Positions 6,629 to 12,337 of a stretch of 12,337 nucleotides of DNA are shown here, piece by piece. The translations under genes and the position numbers were made by a program. Below the pieces are notes generated by a model. It saw only the letters and a list, made by a program, of their open reading frames with translations, did not search any database and was not told where the DNA came from. This DNA comes from Clostridia bacterium (GTDB lineage: Bacteria > Bacillota > Clostridia > Oscillospirales > CAG-382), in NCBI GenBank assembly GCA_017938055.1, contig JAGBCG010000110.1, positions 1-12,337 of the forward strand, read 5' to 3'. Position 1 is the stretch's first letter. Each line of letters begins with the position of its first letter.

Positions 6629-6659
6629 ATAAAAATCCTCTGCCTTTTACAGCAGAGGA
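6629..6659 (-). terminator. Regulated terminator of the tyrS T-box leader
   Basis: TCCTCTGC (6659-6652) pairs perfectly with GCAGAGGA (6643-6636) around an 8-nt loop, followed by TTTTTATATTTT. It is mutually exclusive with the T-box antiterminator. Confidence 0.9.
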
Positions 6660-6885
6660 CGAATTTAACGTGTTACCACCTCTATTTACCATGTTCTCAC
6701 GAAAACACGGTCTCGGCAGGTGATATAATCACCCCGGACTATAACGTGTCCACACGCCGCAGCCTACTCATTAATTTCGGTGCAGAGCTAAAACGGTGTA
6801 TTCGCAAAACTTTACATTTGACCTTTCACCTACCGGTCGCTCTCTTTAATGCCACATTCTGCTACTTTTCCATCTTCAAACGCTT
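6636..6885 (-). promoter_or_regulatory. Tyrosine T-box leader (tRNA-Tyr-sensing riboswitch)
   Basis: Leader RNA of about 250 nt before tyrS. Stem I contains AGAGAGCGACCGG and GGTGAAAGG. The specifier context GAA-TAC-ACC places codon UAC (Tyr) at 6800-6798. A stem III hairpin CCGTGTTTT-CGTG-AGAACATGG follows. The T-box reads AGAGG (6683-6679) - TGGT (6678-6675) - AACACG, where UGGU can pair with the ACCA end of uncharged tRNA-Tyr. AGAGG pairs either with CCTCT (6658-6654) as antiterminator, or leaves CCTCTGC free to pair with GCAGAGG as terminator. The last part of the T-box differs from the usual ACCGCG, but ACG can still pair with CGT downstream. Uncharged tRNA-Tyr is expected to switch tyrS on. 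Confidence 0.92.
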
Positions 6886-6891
6886 TTAGTT

Positions 6892-6920
6892 ATTGTAACA
6901 CATTATTTATTTCTTGTCAA
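6892..6920 (-). promoter_or_regulatory. Promoter of the tyrS T-box transcript
   Basis: TTGACA (6920-6915), a 17-bp spacer and TACAAT (6897-6892), with TG one base upstream of the -10 (extended -10). Start expected near 6885. The -35 lies only about 12 bp beyond the stop of the upstream M20 gene, leaving no room for a terminator between them. Confidence 0.85.
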
Positions 6921-6932
6921 GACCAAATTTTA

Positions 6933-8138
6933 CTATTGCCCATCCTTCAAAAAATCAAGTGTACATGCCGTAAAAACGCTACAACCTACTGCCAACGCAT
7001 CTTCATCAAACATTACCTTTGGAGAATGCATTTGTGAAGAATACTTTTCATCTTTTTTATATCCTGCAGGGATTGCTGCAGTAAAGCTCTTTATCTCTCT
7101 GCTGAAATAAGCAAAATCCTCTGAGCCTTTCAGCTCTGTGGTATTATCGGCATCACTTACCGTAACTTTACTTTCACCAATCGTGTTTTTAAGCACCTTT
7201 TCAAAACGCTGCACCAGTTCTTTATCAATATACAAAGACGGACAACCTGACTTATATTCAACGCTGTATTCACACTTATATGCTTCACAGATACCATTAC
7301 ATATTTGCTGTATTCTGTTTTTTACATATTCACGTACTTTTTCATCAAAAGTACGAAAACTTCCGCAAAACTCCGCCTTTTCGGGCATTACATTAAAGCC
7401 TGTACCTGAATTTATGCTTGCTACCGTTAGTGTAAATGGTAAATATGCCGAAACCTCTCTTGCTTTTAACATATCAAGCGAAGCTATTACATTACAAGCA
7501 CAGGAAATGGGGTCTGTTCCAAGCCATGGTGATGAGCCGTGACAGCCCTTTCCCTTAATTGTTACCTTAAAGAAATCAGCTGACGGAGCATCTGCACCCC
7601 CTTTTGGAAGCACTACGTTTCCGGTTTCTTTATCGCTGGGCGATATAACATGAAGCGTCATTGCACCGTCATACTCTTTACAGTCAAAGCCATTCTGTAT
7701 GACTTTAGATGCACCCTCAAGTGTTTCTTCGGCAGGCTGAAACAACAGTGCAGCCTTTCCGGAAAATTGATTTTTATACTTACACAAAAGCTCTGCACAC
7801 CCAAGGAGCATCGCCGCATGCATATCATGTCCGCACGCATGCATACATCCATTGCGTGAAGCAAAACTAAGTCCAGTATCTTCTTTTACAGGCAACGCAT
7901 CAATATCGCTCCTTACAAGAAAAGCTTTATCTGATTCATTTGCTTTTACAAAACCTATTACTCCGTTTTCACACACATTGTGTGTTTCTATATCCAATGA
8001 AGTCAATACATTCTTTATATACTCTGCTGTTTTTGAAGTACCAAATCCTGTTTCTGCAAAGGAATGAATTGTACGTCTATGCTTTACAAGCTTTTCTTTC
8101 AATGATAACGATGCAGTGTAAATTTCATTATAATTCAT
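6933..8138 (-). CDS. M20-family amidohydrolase / aminoacylase-like metallopeptidase
   Basis: Zinc- or manganese-dependent hydrolase of amide bonds in N-acyl amino acids or small peptides (M20D, the hippurate hydrolase / IAA-amino-acid hydrolase / N-acetyldiaminopimelate deacetylase type). 401 residues. Seen: FLVRSDIDALPV (73-84), the metal site MHACGHDMHAAMLLG (99-113; Cys102, His104), FQPAEE (133-138; catalytic Glu137, ligand Glu138), LHV (His163) and the C-terminal SQMHSP histidine. The first motif is HRRTIHSFAETGF where HRxxHxxPEL/TGF is usual (Pro to Ala). No signal peptide, so probably cytoplasmic. The ATG follows the stop of the peptidase-like gene after 1 bp (TAATATG), so translation is probably coupled. 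Substrate unknown; the operon context does not identify it. Confidence 0.87.
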   Translation of the reverse strand: MNYNEIYTASLSLKEKLVKHRRTIHSFAETGFGTSKTAEYIKNVLTSLDIETHNVCENGVIGFVKANESDKAFLVRSDIDALPVKEDTGLSFASRNGCMHACGHDMHAAMLLGCAELLCKYKNQFSGKAALLFQPAEETLEGASKVIQNGFDCKEYDGAMTLHVISPSDKETGNVVLPKGGADAPSADFFKVTIKGKGCHGSSPWLGTDPISCACNVIASLDMLKAREVSAYLPFTLTVASINSGTGFNVMPEKAEFCGSFRTFDEKVREYVKNRIQQICNGICEAYKCEYSVEYKSGCPSLYIDKELVQRFEKVLKNTIGESKVTVSDADNTTELKGSEDFAYFSREIKSFTAAIPAGYKKDEKYSSQMHSPKVMFDEDALAVGCSVFTACTLDFLKDGQ

Positions 8139-8139
8139 A

Positions 8140-8616
8140 TTATTTGTTTCTCTTGAAAATTACCTTATAAATAGGGTACAAAAGCCTTTTAGCTTTATTT
8201 ACAGCCCTTCTCACAAGCCGTCTTACTCCAAGCTTAAAAAGCTTTCCACGACTTCTTATCTGCTGCGAGGAAACAATTCTTCCGTCTTGTTTTCGTATTT
8301 CGCTGACCTTTGCTATTATCATATCAGCTCTTATACCTTTCTCAAGCCAAATTTGATTGTCCCCGCACATAATATACTCTCCGTCTTTTATATAAATTAT
8401 ACGGTGAACAACGTATCCTCCTGACTTCCTTTTATAGAGAATTATGTCATTTTTTTGCAAATTTTCTGCCTTTACAAGAACCAACGAATCCTTTAACGGC
8501 TCTATTGTAGGAAGCATACTTACACCCTTTGGAATAAGCACGAACTGACCGCCCACACGTATAGCCTCATTTATTAACGGATGCAGTTCTTCCATGCTTC
8601 TTTCTGCATTATTCAT
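8140..8616 (-). CDS. S24/S26 serine peptidase-like protein without membrane anchor
   Basis: 158 residues resembling the catalytic half of S24/S26 peptidases (LexA / signal peptidase fold). Seen: IPKGVSMLPTI (28-38) with the presumed nucleophile Ser33, then GGYVVHRIIYI (67-77) with His71, and CGDN (84-87). The Ser plus HRI pattern recalls the SipW/archaeal-type Ser-His arrangement; I do not see a clear general-base Lys at the usual place. There is no transmembrane segment at either end, unlike a true signal peptidase, and the C terminus (about 120-158) is strongly basic, which could bind membrane or nucleic acid. RBS GGGAG, 7 nt spacing. It lies 20 bp after the HprK-like gene and 1 bp before the M20 gene. 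Substrate unknown. Confidence 0.72.
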   Translation of the reverse strand: MNNAERSMEELHPLINEAIRVGGQFVLIPKGVSMLPTIEPLKDSLVLVKAENLQKNDIILYKRKSGGYVVHRIIYIKDGEYIMCGDNQIWLEKGIRADMIIAKVSEIRKQDGRIVSSQQIRSRGKLFKLGVRRLVRRAVNKAKRLLYPIYKVIFKRNK

Positions 8617-8636
8617 GACATCACTCCCTTTCTTCT

Positions 8637-9347
8637 TTATTCTTTCATTCCCTCATATGCGGTCAAAGCCGCATCTAAATCCATATTACACTGCAAAGAA
8701 TAAAATTTCACCTTATCACACATCACCGCAAGCATATTGAAAAAGCTATCCGTCTGAGCATTTGTTTCCGGCAGCAAAAGCTGTGTAAATATCTTTTTCA
8801 CAGCTTCGTTTTTATCAATTTGTTTTATAACATTTTCCTGTCCTCTATTAATAAAACAGATTGAACAAAGCTCTGCTTTTGTATTTACATTATAATTTTC
8901 CTTACCACACCACGGTGTTCCATAGGCATAGAGCTTACCGTCAATATATCTTATAAGTGGTTTATCACCATTAATTATCCGTGCTTTTTCAGGAAAAGCT
9001 TCAAGCCACAGTCTACAGTGTGTACTTTTTCCTGTTCCACTGGGTGCTGTAAATGCATATGCCTTACCGTCCATTTCTACAACAGAAGCATGGAGAATTA
9101 TTCCATCATACTCCAATATTTTACGTGCAATCTGTCGATAAACCGACAGTGATTCAAGGTATGGGGTGGGATAATGGCTTTCATCAAGTACCTTTCTGTC
9201 CTTTTCAACATCCTCCTGTATAGGAAAAACCGCAAAATCCGCCTTTACATTCTGATTCTCTGCCAGATAATTCTTGCACAAATTATCAAGATATCTATGA
9301 CTGTATTGTATGTCAATATTCAAATCTGCTATTCTATAAATTGCCAT
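8637..9347 (-). CDS. HPr-kinase/PEPCK-like P-loop protein
   Basis: 236 residues with a single nucleotide-binding domain of the HprK / phosphoenolpyruvate carboxykinase-like P-loop type. Seen: IILHASVV (83-90), Walker A APSGTGKSTHCRLW (101-114), NGDKPLIRY (126-134, probable Walker B/metal site) and YGTPWCGKE (142-150). The N-terminal 80 residues form a separate small domain I cannot name. It is shorter than genuine HPr kinase/phosphorylase (about 310 residues) and lacks its N-terminal domain, so it is not HprK itself. Relatives from lasso-peptide clusters phosphorylate serine in peptides; here that is only an analogy. RBS GGGAG, 7 nt before the ATG. It sits 29 bp after the SulP gene and 20 bp before the S26-like gene. 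Confidence 0.78.
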   Translation of the reverse strand: MAIYRIADLNIDIQYSHRYLDNLCKNYLAENQNVKADFAVFPIQEDVEKDRKVLDESHYPTPYLESLSVYRQIARKILEYDGIILHASVVEMDGKAYAFTAPSGTGKSTHCRLWLEAFPEKARIINGDKPLIRYIDGKLYAYGTPWCGKENYNVNTKAELCSICFINRGQENVIKQIDKNEAVKKIFTQLLLPETNAQTDSFFNMLAVMCDKVKFYSLQCNMDLDAALTAYEGMKE

Positions 9348-9376
9348 AATACATCTCCCAAACTACACCAATTTAA

Positions 9377-11050
9377 TTACCCTGAAATTTGCTCTGTTTG
9401 AAAATCTTCCTTACATATTTTTTCCGCCAATTCAAGTGCCTTATCAATATTAGGAGCAAATTTTTCTTCTCCCACTTTATCATAAAATTGTGATTTTTTC
9501 AACACCGAAAGCGGTTGTTCATTAACGTGAGAGAAAATAACGGATATTTTATTTTTATCACAAAAATCATATACCTTAGTAAGCGTATCAAGTGCGGAAA
9601 CATCAAGTGTAGGCACATTTCTCATTCTGAGGACAACCGCTTTTGAGTCCAATTTTACAGGAATTGATGCAACTACATCGCTTGTCGCAAAGAACATAGG
9701 GCCGTCAATTTCAAAAACCTGTGTTTTTTCAGGTATCTCTTTTAATCTTTCCCTGTCCTTGTCATGTGCATCATCAACGGGTGTCCATGTTCTTACATGT
9801 GTAACCTGAGTCATTCTTTTCATAAAAAGAATAACAGTAAACAGAAGACCAATTTCAATGGCCACCACTAAATCAAACACCACAGTTAAAACAAAAGTCA
9901 TAACAAGAACTAAAATATCACTCTTCGGTGCTATTTTACAGATTTTGACAAACTGTCGCCACTCACACATATTATAAGCTACCATAAACAAAACCGCTGC
10001 TATGACAGGCATTGGAATCCATGCCGCATACGGCATTAACAGCACCAAAACAAGAAGTAGCACAACAGCATGTACAATACCGGCCACAGGTGTTTTTCCG
10101 CCGTTTTTAACATTCGCCGCTGTCCTTGCAATAGCTCCTGTTGCGGGAATACCTCCAAAAAGGCCTGAGAAGATATTACCTGCTCCCTGTGCTATAAGCT
10201 CTGTGTTTGAGTTATGCTTATCTGATATCATTCCATCCGAAACAACACAGGACAGGAGCGATTCGATAGCCGCCAGTATTGCAATGGTAAAAGCACTTGG
10301 CAACAACTGTTTTATCATCCCAAAACTCACCTGTGGTACAGAAAAAGCGGGCAATGATTTTGATATTGTATACAAATCACCTATTGTATTTACTTCCATA
10401 TTAAAAACTTTTACTATTGCTGTTCCTACAACAACGGCAATAATAGAGCCAGGTATTTTTTTTGACACCTTAGGCCACAAAATCAGAATGACAAGTGAAA
10501 ATATTCCAACCAAAACCGCCTGTATATTTATTGTTGATATAGACTCTGCAACACAAGCAAGTTTCTCGGTTGTTTCAATCGCATTTGCACCCTCAGGGAA
10601 CGTAAGTCCCATAAAATCTTTAAGTTGACCTATTACAATGGTAACAGCAATACCTGATGTAAATCCTGTTGTAATAGTTTTAGGTATGTACTTTATTAAA
10701 CCTCCAAGCCTGAACACACCCATTAAAATCAAAATAACACCCGCCATAATCGTTGCAACAACAAGCCCGTCTATATCATATGTTGCAACAACTCCTGCAA
10801 CTATTGTAGCAAAGGCTGCGGTAGGTCCTGAAATATTTACCTTACTTCCTCCCAAAAGGGCAATGACAAATCCTGCAATAATTGCAGTATAAAGTCCCTT
10901 TTCAGGAGCAACTCCTGATGCGATTGCAAGAGCCACTGAAAGAGGCAAGGCAATTATTGCCACGATAATACCTGCTATCACGTCAGACGTAAAGGTTTTC
11001 ACATTATAGTTTTTAAGTTCTGAAAAAAGCTTTGGGCTAAAGGTTTTCAT
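9377..11050 (-). CDS. SulP (SLC26) anion transporter with STAS domain
   Basis: Anion transporter of the SulP/SLC26 family in the cytoplasmic membrane; substrates in bacteria include sulfate, bicarbonate and dicarboxylates. 557 residues, normal length. The N-terminal signature DVIAGIIVAIIALPLSVALA is followed by GVAPEKGLYTAIIAG and GGSKVNISGPTAAF (about 67-80), then 10-14 hydrophobic segments to about residue 425. Then comes a STAS domain (VFEIDGPMFFAT, VVLRMRNVPTLDVSALDTL). The conserved ESLLS and IPATGAIARTAANVKNGGKTP segments of the transport core are present. RBS GAGG about 7-8 nt before the ATG. First gene of the packed minus-strand unit. Immediately upstream lies hairpin array 2; I could not find a convincing promoter. 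Ion specificity cannot be assigned from sequence. Confidence 0.92.
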   Translation of the reverse strand: MKTFSPKLFSELKNYNVKTFTSDVIAGIIVAIIALPLSVALAIASGVAPEKGLYTAIIAGFVIALLGGSKVNISGPTAAFATIVAGVVATYDIDGLVVATIMAGVILILMGVFRLGGLIKYIPKTITTGFTSGIAVTIVIGQLKDFMGLTFPEGANAIETTEKLACVAESISTINIQAVLVGIFSLVILILWPKVSKKIPGSIIAVVVGTAIVKVFNMEVNTIGDLYTISKSLPAFSVPQVSFGMIKQLLPSAFTIAILAAIESLLSCVVSDGMISDKHNSNTELIAQGAGNIFSGLFGGIPATGAIARTAANVKNGGKTPVAGIVHAVVLLLVLVLLMPYAAWIPMPVIAAVLFMVAYNMCEWRQFVKICKIAPKSDILVLVMTFVLTVVFDLVVAIEIGLLFTVILFMKRMTQVTHVRTWTPVDDAHDKDRERLKEIPEKTQVFEIDGPMFFATSDVVASIPVKLDSKAVVLRMRNVPTLDVSALDTLTKVYDFCDKNKISVIFSHVNEQPLSVLKKSQFYDKVGEEKFAPNIDKALELAEKICKEDFQTEQISG

Positions 11051-11111
11051 TTTTTATCCTCTTTTCGTTATTTTGTATGCTATTTTTTTGCTTCATATAA
11101 TGTTTGTTCTC

Positions 11112-11211
11112 GTCCCGAAGGGACATATCGCATCCTTTCAGGATATATCGTACCATAAGGTATATCGATAATTCGTCAGAACTCATATCGATGCGTTGCT
11201 TATGCAACGCA
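11112..11211. repeat. Hairpin array 2: short palindromes separated by ATATCG
   Basis: ATATCG occurs at 11125, 11145, 11162 and 11185, separating different small palindromes: GTCCC-gaa-GGGAC (11112-11124), ATCC-tttca-GGAT (11132-11144), TACC-ataa-GGTA (11151-11162), TTC-gtca-GAA (about 11172-11181) and TGCGTTGC-ttat-GCAACGCA (11192-11211). The design is the same as array 1, with a different spacer. The gaa and gtca loops are shared by both arrays. It lies about 60 bp upstream of the SulP start and abuts 60-bp repeat copy A. Confidence 0.82.
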
Positions 11212-11271
11212 ATTGCGACACATAAGGTTTAGATGCAACCTATCTTTAATGAGAGTTCATATCAAGTTAGG
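11212..11271 (-). repeat. 60-bp dispersed repeat, copy A, behind the 178-residue membrane protein gene
   Basis: On the minus strand it runs from CCTAAC (11271) to GCAAT (11212). Aligned without gaps to copy B (11916-11857) it is identical at 43 of 60 positions by hand count. The two best blocks are TTGCATCTAAACCTTA and TCGCAAT. It begins 7 bp after the stop codon of the gene. It contains a small AGGTT...AACCT stem, kept and lengthened in copy B (AAGGTTT...AAACCTT). Confidence 0.8.
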
Positions 11272-11278
11272 CTCAAAA

Positions 11279-11815
11279 TCATTCAAATTTGTTTTCTATT
11301 GGCAACGAACATTCTATATTGATTATTTTAATTCTATATTTTTCCCATGCTTCTTCTTTTGTAATAGAATGATCAATGTCATTTTGCTTATATCCAAGAT
11401 ATCTATAATCTTTCATATTATGTTCATACTCTGCTCTGCTTTTTTGAAAATCCCCCATATAGTACTCGGGTAATCCGGGTATGGCTTCATAAATTTCAAA
11501 AGTCTCTTCGCTTGTTTTGGAACGTAACAAAGTTATATATTCATTCCCGCTTTTAAGTTTTCTGCTCCATTTACGCCTTTTTCCAGCCGTGCCCCAACTT
11601 TCTATGCCCTCATATTCGCATATAACGACATCATTATATGTAAATATCTCGTTATCAACTTCATATGTGATAGTAAAAGGAAATTCTCCATATGTAATTT
11701 GTGGTTCAGGTGGTTTCGGCATAAATATGGCAAATGCTCCAGAAAGAACAAACAAGTAGAACAAAACAACTAATACGCATATTGTGATTCCTATGATAAG
11801 TAATGTTTTCTTCAT
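11279..11815 (-). CDS. Hypothetical single-pass membrane protein, cassette-like gene
   Basis: 178 residues, family not recognised. It starts MKKTLLIIGITICVLVV, with one hydrophobic segment (about 4-31) that is either an uncleaved signal anchor or a signal peptide without an obvious cleavage or lipobox Cys. It is followed by PKPPEP and an extracytoplasmic domain rich in aromatic and charged residues (ITYGEFPFTITYEVDNE, VICEYEGIESWGTAGKRRKW). No enzyme motif is visible. Strong RBS AGGAGG 4 nt before the ATG. There is no promoter in the 50 bp between repeat copy B and the start, so it probably depends on readthrough from upstream. The coding region lies between two copies of the 60-bp repeat. 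The sequence is AT-rich and uses many ATA and AGA codons, which may indicate transfer; this was judged by eye. Confidence 0.75.
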   Translation of the reverse strand: MKKTLLIIGITICVLVVLFYLFVLSGAFAIFMPKPPEPQITYGEFPFTITYEVDNEIFTYNDVVICEYEGIESWGTAGKRRKWSRKLKSGNEYITLLRSKTSEETFEIYEAIPGLPEYYMGDFQKSRAEYEHNMKDYRYLGYKQNDIDHSITKEEAWEKYRIKIINIECSLPIENKFE

Positions 11816-11832
11816 ACTTCCTCCTATTGTTT

Positions 11833-11863
11833 TTCGCCAATATTCGACATATCCATATTGCGA
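11833..11863. repeat. Imperfect hairpin between repeat copy B and the membrane protein gene
   Basis: On the minus strand TCGCAATAT pairs with ATATTgGCGA, a 9-bp stem with one bulged G and an 11-nt loop. Its left arm overlaps the TCGCAAT end of repeat copy B. Copy A is followed at the same point by the GCGTTGC/GCAACGC hairpin of array 2. Confidence 0.55.
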
Positions 11864-11916
11864 GGCGTAAGGTTTAGATGCAAAAACCTTTTAGCCGTAG
11901 TTCGTGTCATGTTAGG
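11857..11916 (-). repeat. 60-bp dispersed repeat, copy B, behind the partial membrane protein gene
   Basis: Second copy of the repeat, from CCTAAC (11916) to GCAAT (11857) on the minus strand, starting 10 bp after the stop codon of the gene at the window edge. It holds AAGGTTT-ttgcatct-AAACCTT, a 7-bp stem. Start-to-start distance to copy A is 645 bp, one gene plus its repeat. Confidence 0.8.
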
Positions 11917-11926
11917 ACTAAACAAA

Positions 11927-12337
11927 CTATTGATTTTCTAAAGTGTTTTTCTTGATTTTCCTAATCTCAACAATTTGCATAACGAACAAAACGATATGTC
12001 CTATAACTGCAATGCTTGAAATAAAATTTGCTACACTTGAAAGAGTATCGCTATGTATCAACCCAAAGAAGAAATACATTTCTCCGACATCGCCACCATC
12101 TGGCATTAATAAATATGCAATCAGATATGTTATAATAAATAGCAAATTCAATCTTGATATTTTAGGAGATTGCTCTGTATATTTAGCGAAAAATATATTT
12201 GATAAAAAGAATAGTATTCCATGAATAACTGGAACTAATAATAAAGTCATAAAAAAGCGTAACCATCCAAAATTGAGTATCCACGAAACTGCTGTAATAA
12301 TTATTGAACCAAATGTACAAACAATGATCTTTTTAGA
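11927..12337 (-). CDS. Hypothetical multi-pass membrane protein, 5' end outside the window
   Basis: An ATG at 12250 would give 107 residues, but the frame stays open with no stop to the window edge, adding 29 residues (SKKIIVCTFGSIIITAVSWI...). These form a good hydrophobic segment, so the true start lies beyond 12337 and the gene is partial. The 136 visible residues contain about four hydrophobic segments (about 4-21, 25-50, 65-81 and 100-125) and a short basic C-terminal tail (IRKIKKNTLENQ). No family is recognised. It is on the same strand as the 178-residue membrane protein gene, 111 bp upstream of it, and is followed by repeat copy B. Confidence 0.72.
   Translation of the reverse strand, partial: SKKIIVCTFGSIIITAVSWILNFGWLRFFMTLLLVPVIHGILFFLSNIFFAKYTEQSPKISRLNLLFIITYLIAYLLMPDGGDVGEMYFFFGLIHSDTLSSVANFISSIAVIGHIVLFVMQIVEIRKIKKNTLENQ

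Noticed and set aside
6386..6889. Plus-strand 167-codon ORF across the tyrS 5' end and leader
   Set aside because: It is antisense to tyrS and the T-box leader; its composition is Cys- and His-rich noise and there is no start signal.
8637..9347. Genuine HPr kinase/phosphorylase (hprK)
   Set aside because: Too short, no HprK N-terminal domain, and lgt or other usual hprK neighbours are absent; only the P-loop domain resembles it.
10002..10892. Long plus-strand ORFs opposite the SulP gene (208 and 84 codons)
   Set aside because: They lie wholly antisense to a well-conserved transporter gene, lack ribosome binding sites, and their translations are shadows of membrane-segment codons.
11212..11916. 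Bona fide integron attC sites
   Set aside because: CCTAAC matches the RYYYAAC core in copy A, but no GTTRRRY partner core exists at the other end of either copy, copy B begins TCCTAAC, and no integrase is in the window. Kept only as a cassette-like hypothesis.

Overview
The window looks like a chromosomal segment from a low-GC Gram-positive anaerobe (Bacillota, probably class Clostridia). The support is: AT-rich intergenic DNA with near-consensus sigma-A promoters (TTGACA / TATAAT), strong GGAGG-type ribosome binding sites, a tyrosine T-box leader on tyrS, a type II pantothenate kinase, and a leaderless rplM-rpsI operon. The species and family cannot be read from the sequence. Both window edges cut genes: rpsI at the left, and a small membrane protein gene at the right whose start lies beyond position 12337.

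Layout. 1-902 (minus): rplM then rpsI with their promoter, running out of the window. 1085-2126 (plus): coaW with promoter and terminator. 2161-3134 (minus): an MscS channel gene preceded by an overlapping 33-codon ORF that may be a gene remnant. 3145-3347: an array of short hairpins separated by the 9-mer AGCTAAATT or its reverse complement. 3402-5382 (plus): a two-gene prenyl operon (trans-polyprenyl synthase, cis-prenyltransferase) ending in unusually nested inverted repeats. 5286-6920 (minus): tyrS with T-box leader, terminator hairpin and promoter. 6933-11050 (minus): a tightly packed unit of SulP transporter, HPr-kinase-like P-loop protein, S24/S26-type serine peptidase-like protein and M20 amidohydrolase, which runs directly into the tyrS promoter. 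11112-11211: a second hairpin array built the same way but with spacer ATATCG. 11212-12337 (minus): two small unknown membrane proteins, each followed at its 3' end by a copy of the same 60-bp repeat.

How the parts work together. The left two thirds is mostly housekeeping: translation (L13, S9, TyrRS), CoA synthesis, osmotic protection and isoprenoid lipid carriers. TyrRS is controlled by uncharged tRNA-Tyr through transcription antitermination. The HprK-like / S26-like / M20 trio downstream of SulP is the least explained functional unit. A kinase-like protein next to a soluble serine-peptidase-like protein recalls peptide-maturation modules, but no precursor peptide is visible.

The most unusual DNA is non-coding: two hairpin arrays with different spacers but shared loop sequences, and a pair of 60-bp repeats (43/60 identical, no gaps) marking the ends of consecutive small genes in a cassette-like layout. 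All coordinates and motif matches were read by hand. No homology search or folding program was run.
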